Shown here: piece after piece, positions 25,127 through 34,515 of the stretch
Layout: every line of letters begins with the position of its first letter
Position numbering within the stretch: position 1 is the first letter of the stretch
Origin: an uncultured Chromatiaceae bacterium
GTDB taxonomy: Bacteria > Pseudomonadota > Gammaproteobacteria > Enterobacterales > Alteromonadaceae
Assembly: GCA_937978655.1 (NCBI GenBank)
Contig: CALJUX010000072.1
Span: 1 to 64,000, forward strand
Direction of reading: 5' to 3'
DNA: 64,000 nucleotides
The notes under the pieces: model-generated
What the model was told of the DNA's origin: nothing
Databases searched by the model: none
Seen by the model: the letters and a program-made list of their open reading frames with translations, nothing else
Translations under genes and position numbers: made by a program

Positions 25127-27712
25127 TTAGTTCAGCGGCTGACAGCTGATCACAATCTGACCGTCCGCCACATCAACCCGGATCAGGCTGTTTGGCGCAA
25201 TGTTACCGCGGAGCAAGCTTTGCGCCAGCGCATTTTCAACATATTGCTGCACTGCGCGCTTTAACGGCCGCGCACCAAATACCGGGTCAAAGCCGACTGC
25301 TGCAATTTGATCCAGCGCAGCTTCAGACACATCCAGACCATATTGCCGCTCAGCCAGCCGTTGCCGTAAGCGGTTGAGCTGAATACCGGCGATGTTTTTG
25401 ATCTGGGCATGATCCAGCGGGTGGAACACCACAGTTTCATCAACCCGGTTCAAAAACTCCGGCCGGAATTGCTGTGTCAGTACCTGCATCAACATAGTTT
25501 TCATCTGGTCATAACTTTGTTCAGCGTAATGTTCCTGAATAAGGTCAGAGCCTAAGTTCGATGTCATGATGATCACCGTGTTTTTAAAGTCTACGGTGCG
25601 GCCCTGACCATCAGTCAGCCGGCCATCATCCAGCACCTGCAGCAGAATGTTAAACACATCCGGATGGGCCTTTTCCACTTCATCCAGCAACACCACGGAA
25701 TAAGGCCGGCGACGCACCGCTTCGGTCAGATAACCGCCCTCTTCATAACCGACATATCCCGGCGGCGCGCCGACTAAACGCGACACCGCATGTTTTTCCA
25801 TAAATTCCGACATATCGATACGCACCAGTGCATCTTCACTGTCGAACAAGAAATGCGCTAAAGCTTTGGTCAGCTCGGTTTTACCCACGCCAGTCGGCCC
25901 TAAAAACAGGAAGGAACCAATCGGCTTGTTCGGGTCCGACAGCCCGGCACGGGAACGGCGAATGGCGTTTGACACCGCACCGACCGCTTCGACCTGACCG
26001 ATGACCCGACGCGCTAAGGCTTCTTCCATTCTGAGCAACTTGTCGCGCTCACCTTCGAGCATTTTGCTGACCGGAATACCGGTGGCTTTGGACAATACTT
26101 CGGCAATTTCCTGCTCAGTGACTTTATTTCTGAGCAGCGTCATTTCATGCATCTCGGCCTGCGCGGCCAAATCCAGCCGTTTCTCCAGCGCCGGAATACG
26201 TTCATATTTGAGCTGCGACATGCGGTTTAAATCACCGGCGCGGCGCGCCACTTCCATATCCAACCGCGCCTGCTCGAGATCTGCTTTGATACTTTGTGTA
26301 CCTTGCAAGGCGGCTTTTTCTGAACTCCAGACTTCGTCCAGCTCATTGTATTTCTGGTCTAATTCACGGATTTGTTCGAGGATAAAATCCCGGCGTTTTT
26401 TACTGGCGTCATCGGTTTCTTTGGCAAGTGCATTGTCTTCCAGCTTCAGCTGAATAATGCGCCGTTCCAGCCGGTCCAGCTCTTCGGGTTTAGAGTCCAT
26501 CTGCATCCGGATGCTGGATGCTGCTTCGTCAATTAAATCAATGGCTTTGTCCGGTAACTGCCGATCAGATACGTACCGGTGCGACAACATCGCGGCGGCC
26601 ACAATGGCCGGATCTGTGATGTCCACACCATGGTGCAGTTCGTAGCGCTCTTTTAAGCCACGTAAAATCGCGATAGTGTCTTCGACCGAAGGCTCTTCGA
26701 CTAACACCTTCTGGAAACGCCGCTCCAAGGCTGCGTCTTTTTCGATGTATTTGCGATATTCATCGAGTGTGGTGGCGCCTAAACAATGCAGTTCACCGCG
26801 GGCAAGCGCTGGTTTTAACATATTGCCGGCATCCATCGCGCCGTCGGCTTTGCCGGCACCGACCATGGTATGAATTTCATCGATAAATAAAATCACCCGG
26901 CCTTCTTCTTTGGCGAGCTCGTTGAGCACGGCTTTTAACCGCTCTTCAAACTCACCGCGATATTTGGCACCGGCCAGCAAAGCGCCTAAATCCAGTGACA
27001 ACACCCGTTTGTCTTTTAAGCCTTCCGGCACTTCTTTATTGATGATGCGAAGCGCTAAGCCTTCAACGATAGCGGTTTTACCGACGCCGGGTTCGCCAAT
27101 CAGCACCGGATTGTTTTTGGTGCGGCGCTGCAGCACCTGAATACAACGGCGGATCTCTTCATCGCGGCCAATCACCGGGTCTAACTTACCGGCTTCTGCC
27201 CGCGCGGTCAGGTCGATGGTGTATTTGTTCAGCGCCTGACGGGTGTCTTCAGCGTTCGGATCATCGACATTCTGGCCAGCACGCATCAGATCTATGGCTT
27301 TTTCAACGGCGTCTTTACTGACGCCCAGGCTTTTAAACAAAGCCCCCAGTTCCGCCTTGTCATCACAGGCGGCCAGCACAAACAGCTCACTGGAGATAAA
27401 CTGGTCCTTGCGTTTCTGCGCCAGTTTGTCACATAAATTCAGCAGGTTAATCATGCTGGCAGACAGTTGCAGATTGCCTTCGGTACCTTCAACTTTCGGC
27501 AGTCGTTCGATGGCCTGCGATACTTTTGAGCGCAGGTCATGCAGATTGATGCCAATTTTGCTCAGGAGGTCACGCACGGTGCCGCCGTCCTGATTTAGCA
27601 GCGCATGCATCAGATGCACAGGCTCAATAAATTGATGGTCGCGGCCAAGCGCCAGCGACTGTGCTGTGGCGATGGCTTCCTGAAATTTGCTGGTAAAGCG
27701 ATCTAAACGCAT
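25127..27712 (-). CDS. clpB: ATP-dependent disaggregase ClpB
   Basis: 861 residues, the standard ClpB length. It pulls polypeptides out of aggregates with DnaK. The N-domain starts MRLDRFTSKFQEAIATAQ. AAA1 has Walker A GEPGVGKTAIVEG and Walker B VILFIDEIHT. The coiled-coil middle domain spans about 400-520 (LDRLERRIIQLKLEDNA). AAA2 has GPTGVGKTELTKALA and VVLLDEVEKAHPDV. The ATG at 27712 has GGGAG upstream. A sigma-32 promoter lies 35-63 bases before it. Confidence 0.98.
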   Translation of the reverse strand: MRLDRFTSKFQEAIATAQSLALGRDHQFIEPVHLMHALLNQDGGTVRDLLSKIGINLHDLRSKVSQAIERLPKVEGTEGNLQLSASMINLLNLCDKLAQKRKDQFISSELFVLAACDDKAELGALFKSLGVSKDAVEKAIDLMRAGQNVDDPNAEDTRQALNKYTIDLTARAEAGKLDPVIGRDEEIRRCIQVLQRRTKNNPVLIGEPGVGKTAIVEGLALRIINKEVPEGLKDKRVLSLDLGALLAGAKYRGEFEERLKAVLNELAKEEGRVILFIDEIHTMVGAGKADGAMDAGNMLKPALARGELHCLGATTLDEYRKYIEKDAALERRFQKVLVEEPSVEDTIAILRGLKERYELHHGVDITDPAIVAAAMLSHRYVSDRQLPDKAIDLIDEAASSIRMQMDSKPEELDRLERRIIQLKLEDNALAKETDDASKKRRDFILEQIRELDQKYNELDEVWSSEKAALQGTQSIKADLEQARLDMEVARRAGDLNRMSQLKYERIPALEKRLDLAAQAEMHEMTLLRNKVTEQEIAEVLSKATGIPVSKMLEGERDKLLRMEEALARRVIGQVEAVGAVSNAIRRSRAGLSDPNKPIGSFLFLGPTGVGKTELTKALAHFLFDSEDALVRIDMSEFMEKHAVSRLVGAPPGYVGYEEGGYLTEAVRRRPYSVVLLDEVEKAHPDVFNILLQVLDDGRLTDGQGRTVDFKNTVIIMTSNLGSDLIQEHYAEQSYDQMKTMLMQVLTQQFRPEFLNRVDETVVFHPLDHAQIKNIAGIQLNRLRQRLAERQYGLDVSEAALDQIAAVGFDPVFGARPLKRAVQQYVENALAQSLLRGNIAPNSLIRVDVADGQIVISCQPLN

Positions 27713-27746
27713 GGTGAACTCCCATCTGAAACCTTTGTTATGGCAT

Positions 27747-27775
27747 AGATGGGGAACGGCTGCTGCTTTTTCAAG
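27747..27775 (-). promoter_or_regulatory. Sigma-32 heat-shock promoter of clpB
   Basis: On the minus strand, CTTGAAA (27769-27775), a 14-base spacer and CCCCATCT (27747-27754). This matches the E. coli heat-shock consensus CTTGAAA-N13-14-CCCCATNT exactly, and sits 35-63 bases before the clpB ATG. Confidence 0.92.
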
Positions 27776-27783
27776 CGCAAGCC

Positions 27784-27807
27784 GTCAAAAATTTGACTTA
27801 TGTCAAA
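27784..27807. repeat. Three GTCAAA half-sites past pgeF
   Basis: GTCAAA-AA-TTTGAC-TTAT-GTCAAA places three copies of a six-base motif in alternating orientation. On the minus strand TTTGAC-ATAA-GTCAAA followed by TTTTT may act as a weak terminator of rluD-pgeF. An operator role near the clpB promoter is an alternative. Confidence 0.5.
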
Positions 27808-27825
27808 AAACTGCGCGGGCCGGGA

Positions 27826-28602
27826 TCAGCAAGCGGAGGTCAGCCAAATCAGACTGGCCTGCCGGCCGGTCTGACCATCCCGGCGATACGAGAAAAACTG
27901 CTGCGGGCTGGCCACAGTACAATAATCGCCGCCGTAAATAGCTGCCACGCCTGCCGCCTGTAAGCGCTGTCGCGCCAACAGATAAATGTCAGCCAGATAT
28001 TTGTCTGCATGAGAAGAAGGGATAAAAGCCGCAGCGGCCTGAGCTGAATGCGCGATAAAAGCCGCGCGTACTTCGCTGCCGACTTCAAAGTTGAGTGGAC
28101 CAATAGCCGGACCTAACCAGGCCAGCACAGTCGAAGGCTCGGGGAAATGCTTAAGCGTGGCTTCCAGCACACCGTCACACAAGCCACGCCAGCCGGCATG
28201 GGCGGCCGCGACCCGCTTGCCGGCGCTGTCACAGAACAGCACCGGCAGACAATCCGCCGTCATCACCACAGCAGCTAAACCTGCGGTGGTGGTCACACTG
28301 GCATCGGCGTCGGTCAGCTGACCTTGCCAGCTGTCCAAATCCAGCACGCGGGTGCCGTGGATTTGATGCAGCCAGGCCGGCGCAGGTGTTAAAGCACAAT
28401 ATTGCTGCAACAACTGCCGGTTTGCAGCCACCACATCCGGCTTATCGCCAACATGAGCACCAAGATTCAGTCCGGCATAGACGCCGGCAGAACCGCCAAA
28501 CACCGGTTGCTGCGCCAGGCCACGGCTGGTGGACAGCGCGCGGACATTCGCCGGCGCCGGCCAGTCTGGTTGCAGAAAATCAGTCACTGGCGCCTCTGGC
28601 AT
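27826..28602 (-). CDS. pgeF: Purine nucleoside phosphorylase/peptidoglycan editing factor
   Basis: 258 residues, YfiH/DUF152 family. In E. coli it affects peptidoglycan composition, and members show purine nucleoside phosphorylase, adenosine deaminase or polyphenol oxidase activity. Conserved LHQIHGTRV (His ligand), MTADCLPVLF (Cys) and AAAHAGWRGLCDG (His) match the zinc/copper site. The start overlaps the rluD stop by one base (TGATG), so it is coupled, as in E. coli rluD-yfiH. Confidence 0.94.
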   Translation of the reverse strand: MPEAPVTDFLQPDWPAPANVRALSTSRGLAQQPVFGGSAGVYAGLNLGAHVGDKPDVVAANRQLLQQYCALTPAPAWLHQIHGTRVLDLDSWQGQLTDADASVTTTAGLAAVVMTADCLPVLFCDSAGKRVAAAHAGWRGLCDGVLEATLKHFPEPSTVLAWLGPAIGPLNFEVGSEVRAAFIAHSAQAAAAFIPSSHADKYLADIYLLARQRLQAAGVAAIYGGDYCTVASPQQFFSYRRDGQTGRQASLIWLTSAC

Positions 28603-29576
28603 CAGCTGTTATCCATGCCGTGCAATTGGGTGTCCTGGCGCAGGGCCAGCGTCAGGGCGACCATATCGTCCGGCACCGGCGCATGCCATTCCATTAATTC
28701 CAATGTAATAGGATGGGCAAAGCGCAGCATCGCCGCATGCAGCGCCTGACGGCGGAAGCCACGTAATACTTCAAGCAGCGCCTCATCAGCTTTACGCGGT
28801 GGGCGTGGCCGGCCGGCATACACCGGATCACCCACCAGCGGGTAGTTGATATAAGTCATGTGTACACGGATTTGGTGCGTGCGGCCGGTTTCCAGTCGCA
28901 GCCGCAACCGCGTGTGGTTACGGAATTTTTCCATTACCCGGTAATGCGTGACTGCAGGTTTACCGCTGGACGTCACCGCCATATGAGTGCGTTTGGTTGG
29001 ATGGCGGCCAATCGGCTCATCGACCATGCCGCCGGCGGTCATAGCGCCGTGTACTATCGCTTCATATTCGCGGGTGATTTCACGGTTTTGCATCATCTCA
29101 ACTAAGTGAGTCTGGGCCGGAATGGTTTTGGCAACTACCATCAGGCCCGTGGTGTCTTTGTCGAGACGGTGAATAATACCGGCGCGCGGCACTTCGGCGA
29201 TGCCCGGGCAATGATGCAATAATGCGTTGAGCAAAGTACCATCGTGATTGCCAGCGCCCGGATGCACGACTAAACCGGCCGGTTTATTGATCACCAGAAT
29301 ATGTTCATCTTCATAAACGATATTCAGTTCAATAGGTTCGGCTGCAAAGCGTTCGTCTTCTTCAATCTCAGCATTGATGTCAATATGTTCGCCGCCCAGC
29401 AGCTTTTCCCGTGGCGTGTCACACAGGCGGTTATTGACGTTGACCCAGCCGGCCAAAATCCACTCTTTTATCCGCGAACGCGAATAATCAGGGAACATTT
29501 CGGCCAGAACCTGATCCAAGCGTTTACCGTAAAGATGATCAGGTACTGTTTCTGTAAGTTTTATCTGTTTTGTCAT
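28602..29576 (-). CDS. rluD: 23S rRNA pseudouridine synthase D
   Basis: 324 residues. It makes pseudouridines in helix 69 of 23S rRNA. An S4 RNA-binding domain (about 18-65, GKRLDQVLAEMFPDYSRSRI in part) is followed by the RluA-type catalytic domain with the active Asp in GIIHRLDKDTTGLM. GRTHQIRVH is also conserved. It is divergent from bamD, the same order as E. coli (rluD, yfiO). Confidence 0.96.
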   Translation of the reverse strand: MTKQIKLTETVPDHLYGKRLDQVLAEMFPDYSRSRIKEWILAGWVNVNNRLCDTPREKLLGGEHIDINAEIEEDERFAAEPIELNIVYEDEHILVINKPAGLVVHPGAGNHDGTLLNALLHHCPGIAEVPRAGIIHRLDKDTTGLMVVAKTIPAQTHLVEMMQNREITREYEAIVHGAMTAGGMVDEPIGRHPTKRTHMAVTSSGKPAVTHYRVMEKFRNHTRLRLRLETGRTHQIRVHMTYINYPLVGDPVYAGRPRPPRKADEALLEVLRGFRRQALHAAMLRFAHPITLELMEWHAPVPDDMVALTLALRQDTQLHGMDNS

Positions 29577-29701
29577 GTCGGAACCGGTTATCCTCTGTGC
29601 ATCGCTGCACGCTCTTTGGTAGAATCGAAAATATTCTGCCTATTTTAACGATTTTATGCAGGACTAGACAGCCAAAGGCTGCAGTCTGAGTGGGTTTTTT
29701 A

Positions 29702-30451
29702 ATGAAAGTGAAATTTTTCGCAGTTTTAGCAGTCGCAACACTGCTGGCCGGTTGTGCCGGCAACAAGCCGGCAGACGAGCTGGTTAACACCAACCAAACC
29801 GCACAACAATCTTATAACGAAGCAAAAGCTGTTTTAGATTCAGGGCTTTACGGCCGTGCAATCGAGTTGCTCAAAGGCATGGAAAGTCGTTTTCCATTTG
29901 GTCCAATGGCCCGTCAGGTGCAACTGGATTTAATTTATGCCTATAACCAGTCGGGCGACATCAAACAGGCGCTGGCCAGTATTGACCGTTTTATCCGGCT
30001 CAATCCGAACCATCCGGACCTGGATTACGTCTATTACATGCGCGGCATCAGCAATCTGCAGACCGATGCCAATTCCTTTCAGGAGTTTTTTGGTATTGAC
30101 CGTGCCGACCGCGATATTGCCAATACCAAACAGGCCTTTGACGACTTTAAGATCCTGACCAGTAATTACCCGAACAGCAAATATGCTGCGGCCGCCAAAA
30201 CTCAGATGATTGTGATCAAAGAAAAGCTGGTCCGGCACGAACTGCTGATCGCTGATTATTACAGTCGCCGCGGCGCACATCTGGCCGCAGCCAACCGCGC
30301 CCGTTACGTGCTGGAGACTTACCGCGACTCACCACTGGTGCCGCAAGCCTTAGCACTGATGGTAAAAAGTTATGACCAGTTAGGCCTGACCAAACTGCGT
30401 GACGATGCCAAAGCCGTGTTACAGCTCAATTTCCCCAATCAGCAAAGCTAA
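29702..30451 (+). CDS. bamD: Outer-membrane assembly lipoprotein BamD
   Basis: 249 residues. The essential lipoprotein of the BAM complex that inserts beta-barrel proteins. A signal peptide ends in lipobox LLAGC (Cys18). TPR-like helical repeats follow, with NEAKAVLDSGLYGRAIELLKGME in the first repeat (partly quoted), RFPFGPMARQVQLDLIYAYN in part in the second, and NPNHPDLDYVYYMRG. The ATG at 29702 puts the signal peptide correctly; an earlier codon four residues upstream is not needed. Ends at a clear terminator. Confidence 0.96.
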   Translation: MKVKFFAVLAVATLLAGCAGNKPADELVNTNQTAQQSYNEAKAVLDSGLYGRAIELLKGMESRFPFGPMARQVQLDLIYAYNQSGDIKQALASIDRFIRLNPNHPDLDYVYYMRGISNLQTDANSFQEFFGIDRADRDIANTKQAFDDFKILTSNYPNSKYAAAAKTQMIVIKEKLVRHELLIADYYSRRGAHLAAANRARYVLETYRDSPLVPQALALMVKSYDQLGLTKLRDDAKAVLQLNFPNQQS

Positions 30452-30466
30452 AACACTTGCGACGAA

Positions 30467-30492
30467 AAAAAGGCCACATCCGTGGCCTTTTT
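30467..30492. terminator. Terminator between bamD and radA
   Basis: A stem of 11 bp, AAAAAGGCCAC (30467-30477) with its complement (30482-30492), loop ATCC. It serves the two convergent genes. Confidence 0.92.
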
Positions 30493-30511
30493 GCTGTGCG
30501 CGCACAGCCAA

Positions 30512-31876
30512 TTACAACGCTTCGAGCGCATCACTGAGTTTGCTGACGCCAATCACCTGCATACCGTCCAGCGGCTCTTTGGGAACATTGCTGTGCGGCA
30601 CAATAGCCCGGCGAAAGCCATGTTTTGCCGCTTCGCGCAGCCGCTCCTGGCCGCTCGGCACAGGCCGGATCTCACCGGATAACCCCACTTCACCAAACAC
30701 CACCAAATCCATTGGCAGTGGTTTATTGCGAAAGCTCGACACCAGTGCCAGCAAAGTGGCTAAGTCCGCACCGGTTTCACCAACCCGCACCCCACCAACC
30801 ACGTTAACAAACACATCCTGATCGGCCATCTGGATGCCAGCATGACGGTGCATCACCGCCAGTAACATCGACAACCGGTTTTGCTCCATTCCCACCGCCA
30901 CCCGACGCGGATTGTTCAGCGGCGAATAGTCGACCAGGCCCTGAATTTCCACCAATAACGGCCGGGTGCCTTCCCACAGCACCATCACGAGAGAACCTGG
31001 CGCCTCTTCTTTGCCGCGGTTTAAAAAAATCGCTGACGGGTTTTTTACTTCTTTCATGCCCTGACCGGTCATGGCAAACACGCCTAACTCATTCACGGCG
31101 CCAAAACGGTTTTTATTGCCACGCAGGGTGCGGTAGCGGCTGTCGCTGTCGCCGTCAAACATTACCGAACAATCGATACAATGTTCCAGCACCTTGGGCC
31201 CGGCCAATGAACCATCTTTAGTGACATGGCCAACCATGATGACCGCAATGTTCTGCTGCTTGGCAAAGCGGGTCAGATAAGCGGCACTTTCACGCACCTG
31301 AGACACACTGCCCGGCGCTGACTGGATATCCGCCATCTGCATGACCTGAATAGAATCAATCACCATAATGCGCGGCTTTTCCTGCAGCGCCAGCTCACAA
31401 ATGGTCTCAACCTGAGTCTCTGCCAGCATTTTCAGCTGATTGGTTGGCAGAGCCAGCCGGTTTGCCCGCATCGCCACCTGCTGCAGCGATTCTTCACCGG
31501 TGACATACAGCGCCGGGCCCTGCGCCGCCAGATGACACATGATTTGCAGCAACAAAGTACTTTTGCCGGCGCCCGGATGCCCGCCAATCAGAATGGCCGA
31601 ACCCGGCACTATGCCCCCGCCTAACACCCGGTCAAACTCGATAAACCCGGAGCTGAAACGCGGTACTTCCTGTAAATCGACCTGATCGAGCCGAATCACT
31701 TTTGCCACTGTCGCCCCGGCGTAACCGCCGCTGCTCAGACGACCGCTTTTGGCCGGTGCCACCATCCGTACTTCACTGATAGTGTTCCAGGCGCCACATT
31801 CTGTACACTGGCCTTGCCAGCGTACAAAGTCAGCGCCGCATTCATTACACACGTATGCAGTCTTAGTTTTTGCCAT
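30512..31876 (-). CDS. radA: DNA repair protein RadA (Sms)
   Basis: 454 residues. A branch-migration helicase in recombinational repair. The N-terminal zinc finger is CNECG-x11-CTECGAW. Walker A is GGHPGAGKSTLLLQ, the KNRFG motif (NKNRFGAVNE) is present, and the C-terminal Lon-like domain has GGVRVGETGADLA. The ATG at 31874-31876 is preferred because GAGG lies 6 bases before it. Divergent from the PilZ-domain gene. Confidence 0.97.
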   Translation of the reverse strand: MAKTKTAYVCNECGADFVRWQGQCTECGAWNTISEVRMVAPAKSGRLSSGGYAGATVAKVIRLDQVDLQEVPRFSSGFIEFDRVLGGGIVPGSAILIGGHPGAGKSTLLLQIMCHLAAQGPALYVTGEESLQQVAMRANRLALPTNQLKMLAETQVETICELALQEKPRIMVIDSIQVMQMADIQSAPGSVSQVRESAAYLTRFAKQQNIAVIMVGHVTKDGSLAGPKVLEHCIDCSVMFDGDSDSRYRTLRGNKNRFGAVNELGVFAMTGQGMKEVKNPSAIFLNRGKEEAPGSLVMVLWEGTRPLLVEIQGLVDYSPLNNPRRVAVGMEQNRLSMLLAVMHRHAGIQMADQDVFVNVVGGVRVGETGADLATLLALVSSFRNKPLPMDLVVFGEVGLSGEIRPVPSGQERLREAAKHGFRRAIVPHSNVPKEPLDGMQVIGVSKLSDALEAL

Positions 31877-31893
31877 CTTTGGCCTCAAAATTA

Positions 31894-31922
31894 TTGATAG
31901 GCATAATAATTGCTTTTATTGT
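31894..31922 (+). promoter_or_regulatory. Predicted promoter of the PilZ gene
   Basis: -35 TTGATA (31894-31899), a 17-base spacer and -10 TATTGT (31917-31922), 48 bases before the ATG at 31971. Confidence 0.6.
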
Positions 31923-31970
31923 ATCGATATTATCACAGACCGTCGCAGTCGGACGGCACCACAGGGCAGA

Positions 31971-34508
31971 ATGACAGCACAGGATCTCCTCCCTTATCAG
32001 GGCATTATCGAGCGGCTAAAACCCTTGCTGAACTCCAATGAGTTTGCTGAGGTGTTCGCTATTTTGACGCAGGAGATCCCCAAGCCAAAACAGTTCCTGT
32101 TAAAAATGGAACTGAAACGCCTTGGCCAGCCCTGCAATTATTACATTGACCTGCGCGGCCGGGTCGATGGCGAAGTGCGGCCGTTTGAACATTGCGGTAA
32201 AACCCATTATATGGACGACACCGCCGTGAAAGCCTTTGAGCGCGGCATCAAACGCTATGGTCAGTACACCATCGGCCTGTATGAAGAAGTCACCAACACC
32301 GACAACAACTACCGCGTACGGCATAAACAGGAAACGGAACAACGCCTGCAGGCCGTGATCGCCGGCGAACCGCTGCTGAATAAAGACAGCACCGCCGAAG
32401 CCGAACAGGAACAGGAAAAAACCGGGCCGCGCATTGTGCAGTTCGCCAGTTACTGCAGCCGTGGTGAAGAACGGATGAACTTCACTATCGAAATCGACAT
32501 TGAGCTGGATAACGGTGAAAAATTTCCGGCCAGTACCGTTGATTTGTCGGTCTCAGGCAGCAAACTCAAAGTCCCCGGTAGCAGACGCCTGCAGGGAGGG
32601 CAAAAAATTGCCATCCATTTCACTGGTTTAGAGCAAGAGTTTGCCTTAGGACTGTCGCATGGCATCCCCTATCAGGTCATCGACAGCGAAATTGTTGAGC
32701 GGTCGCAGTATGTGCGGGTGAAGCGCCTGCCGCTGGCTGACGAGCACGGTTTCAGCGATTTCCTCAAGCAGTTTATTCACGGCAACAAACGCCGTTATAA
32801 AGTGAACCTCGATAACACACTCGACGCGGTGATAGTCAAAGGCTACGAGCAGTTTTATTTACCCCGCATCGCATCAATACCGGTCTTTCTGGCGGTGCGT
32901 GATGGTTTGCCGGTGCCGGTCTGTGCCCTGACTACCGAAAACAACCGCCAGCATGTGCAGTATTTTCAGGACGAACGCCAGCAATCGGTGCTAATCCAGA
33001 TCCTGGCCGGTAAACGCCTGAAAAGCTGTCTGCAAAAAACGCCGGCAGAACGTTCAACAATCTTGTACTGCTTTACCCATGCCGCCAAAGGCAAACTGTA
33101 TTTTTACAGTGCCACTGCCGACGAACTGGCCCAGCAACCACAGTTGCAGCCGGTGTTCTTTGGTTTTGGCGCGCAAAAGCCCAGCTGGCGGGTGTTTCAT
33201 CTGGTGGTGCATCGCACCCATCCGCAAGACGCGCATATCCTGCTGTCATTACCGGATACCGCAGATCAGGAGATCCAGAAGCTGAATCTGCCACCGTCAC
33301 AGCAGGTCCAGCACCTCATCCAGGATTTCCGTTACGTCGCGGCGCTGACGGAAATTAACCACAGCGAAAGTAATCTGCTGTATCAGCAAATCAGTTTTGA
33401 TGAGAGCCTGCTCAGTCAGCTGAAAATTTTTGGCCATCCCAAAATCGACGAGCTGCCGCCCCTGGAATCGGTTGCAGTCCAGTATGTGAATTTACGCGCC
33501 GAAGGCCGGTTTTTGTATAAGACCCGCGTCTTACTGAAAATCAACAACCAGCAATATATCGAAGCACATACCCGCGATTTTTCTTCGCGCGGTCTGCAGG
33601 TTGAATCGCATGAAACTGTCGCCTATCAAAAAGGTGACAAAGTCCAGCTGGCGCTGCCGGATATGCAGAAAATCTCCGCCAAATATGCTTTGCAGGAGCT
33701 GGAATATGAAGTGATGGCGGTCAGCAAAAATCAGCTGATTATGAATCTGCGAATTGTAGAGCAGGACCTGCCACATCAAGGCCGATTGTTTTTTGAGCAG
33801 CTGATTAAAAACAACAGAGCCAAGCTGACGATGGCGGAAGAAACGCCCAAATTTGCTGGCCTCGGTCAGGCGCTGCGCAATATGTACGTCAAAGCGCTGA
33901 ACAGTTTCCCGTTTTTTATGCACCGCCACGGCATCCGTTACGATTTAAACGTACTGGGACAAGGCGCAGAGCCAAATAACCTGCATCGCCTGCTTGGAGT
34001 GCTGGCCGACGACAAGAGCAAACCGAACCTGCAGCCGCTGTTAAAAAACAGCGCAACCAATCTGCATTTTGCTAATCAGCTGAAAAGCATGAAACGCCAG
34101 GACCCGCCACGCACCTACGAAGTTTTTATCCGCTACCGCCAGCATCAGCAGAAAATGGAGCAGAGTTTTGTCACAGAATTCGACTTTGATCTGAAAACCA
34201 GTCAGGCCAAGCACTTTTTTATTCAGGACGCTTTAGCCAACGATTTGTTATTTGCCTTTCGCATCCATTTGTCACGCACCGGCCGACCCGATACTGAACA
34301 TATCAATAAAGAACTGAGTTACATCAGCGTTTATGCCATTCACAAAGCCAAAGTGCTGGAAGAAGAGTTATGGAGCGTGGTCGGTGTCGGTGATGTCATT
34401 GATATCAGTGATGAAGTGTTGCTGCGCTTTAGTATTCCCACTGAACAAATCCAGTTGCAACAACAAAAACGCCGCAGTTTTATCCAGCAGCTGGAACAGA
34501 GCAGCTAA
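31971..34508 (+). CDS. Large protein with two PilZ domains
   Basis: 845 residues. The first PilZ domain carries both c-di-GMP contacts: R-GEE-R (Arg164/Arg168) and D-LSVS-G (Asp191, Ser193, Gly196). The second has RDFSSRG (Asp536, Ser538, Gly541) but lacks a clear RxxxR. No signal peptide or membrane segment, so it is probably a cytosolic c-di-GMP effector. Between and after the PilZ modules are long unassigned regions. Gene order radA - PilZ - serB recalls the V. cholerae plzC locus (VC2344), from memory; PlzC contributes to motility and biofilm. The ATG at 31971 has AGGG upstream; longer in-frame starts overlap radA. Convergent with the hydrolase gene by 7 bases. Confidence 0.85.
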   Translation: MTAQDLLPYQGIIERLKPLLNSNEFAEVFAILTQEIPKPKQFLLKMELKRLGQPCNYYIDLRGRVDGEVRPFEHCGKTHYMDDTAVKAFERGIKRYGQYTIGLYEEVTNTDNNYRVRHKQETEQRLQAVIAGEPLLNKDSTAEAEQEQEKTGPRIVQFASYCSRGEERMNFTIEIDIELDNGEKFPASTVDLSVSGSKLKVPGSRRLQGGQKIAIHFTGLEQEFALGLSHGIPYQVIDSEIVERSQYVRVKRLPLADEHGFSDFLKQFIHGNKRRYKVNLDNTLDAVIVKGYEQFYLPRIASIPVFLAVRDGLPVPVCALTTENNRQHVQYFQDERQQSVLIQILAGKRLKSCLQKTPAERSTILYCFTHAAKGKLYFYSATADELAQQPQLQPVFFGFGAQKPSWRVFHLVVHRTHPQDAHILLSLPDTADQEIQKLNLPPSQQVQHLIQDFRYVAALTEINHSESNLLYQQISFDESLLSQLKIFGHPKIDELPPLESVAVQYVNLRAEGRFLYKTRVLLKINNQQYIEAHTRDFSSRGLQVESHETVAYQKGDKVQLALPDMQKISAKYALQELEYEVMAVSKNQLIMNLRIVEQDLPHQGRLFFEQLIKNNRAKLTMAEETPKFAGLGQALRNMYVKALNSFPFFMHRHGIRYDLNVLGQGAEPNNLHRLLGVLADDKSKPNLQPLLKNSATNLHFANQLKSMKRQDPPRTYEVFIRYRQHQQKMEQSFVTEFDFDLKTSQAKHFFIQDALANDLLFAFRIHLSRTGRPDTEHINKELSYISVYAIHKAKVLEEELWSVVGVGDVIDISDEVLLRFSIPTEQIQLQQQKRRSFIQQLEQSS

Positions 34509-34515
34509 AGCCGTC

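Noticed and set aside
31749..31970. N-terminal extension of the PilZ protein
   Set aside because: Antisense to the radA start; ATG at 31971 has its own ribosome site.
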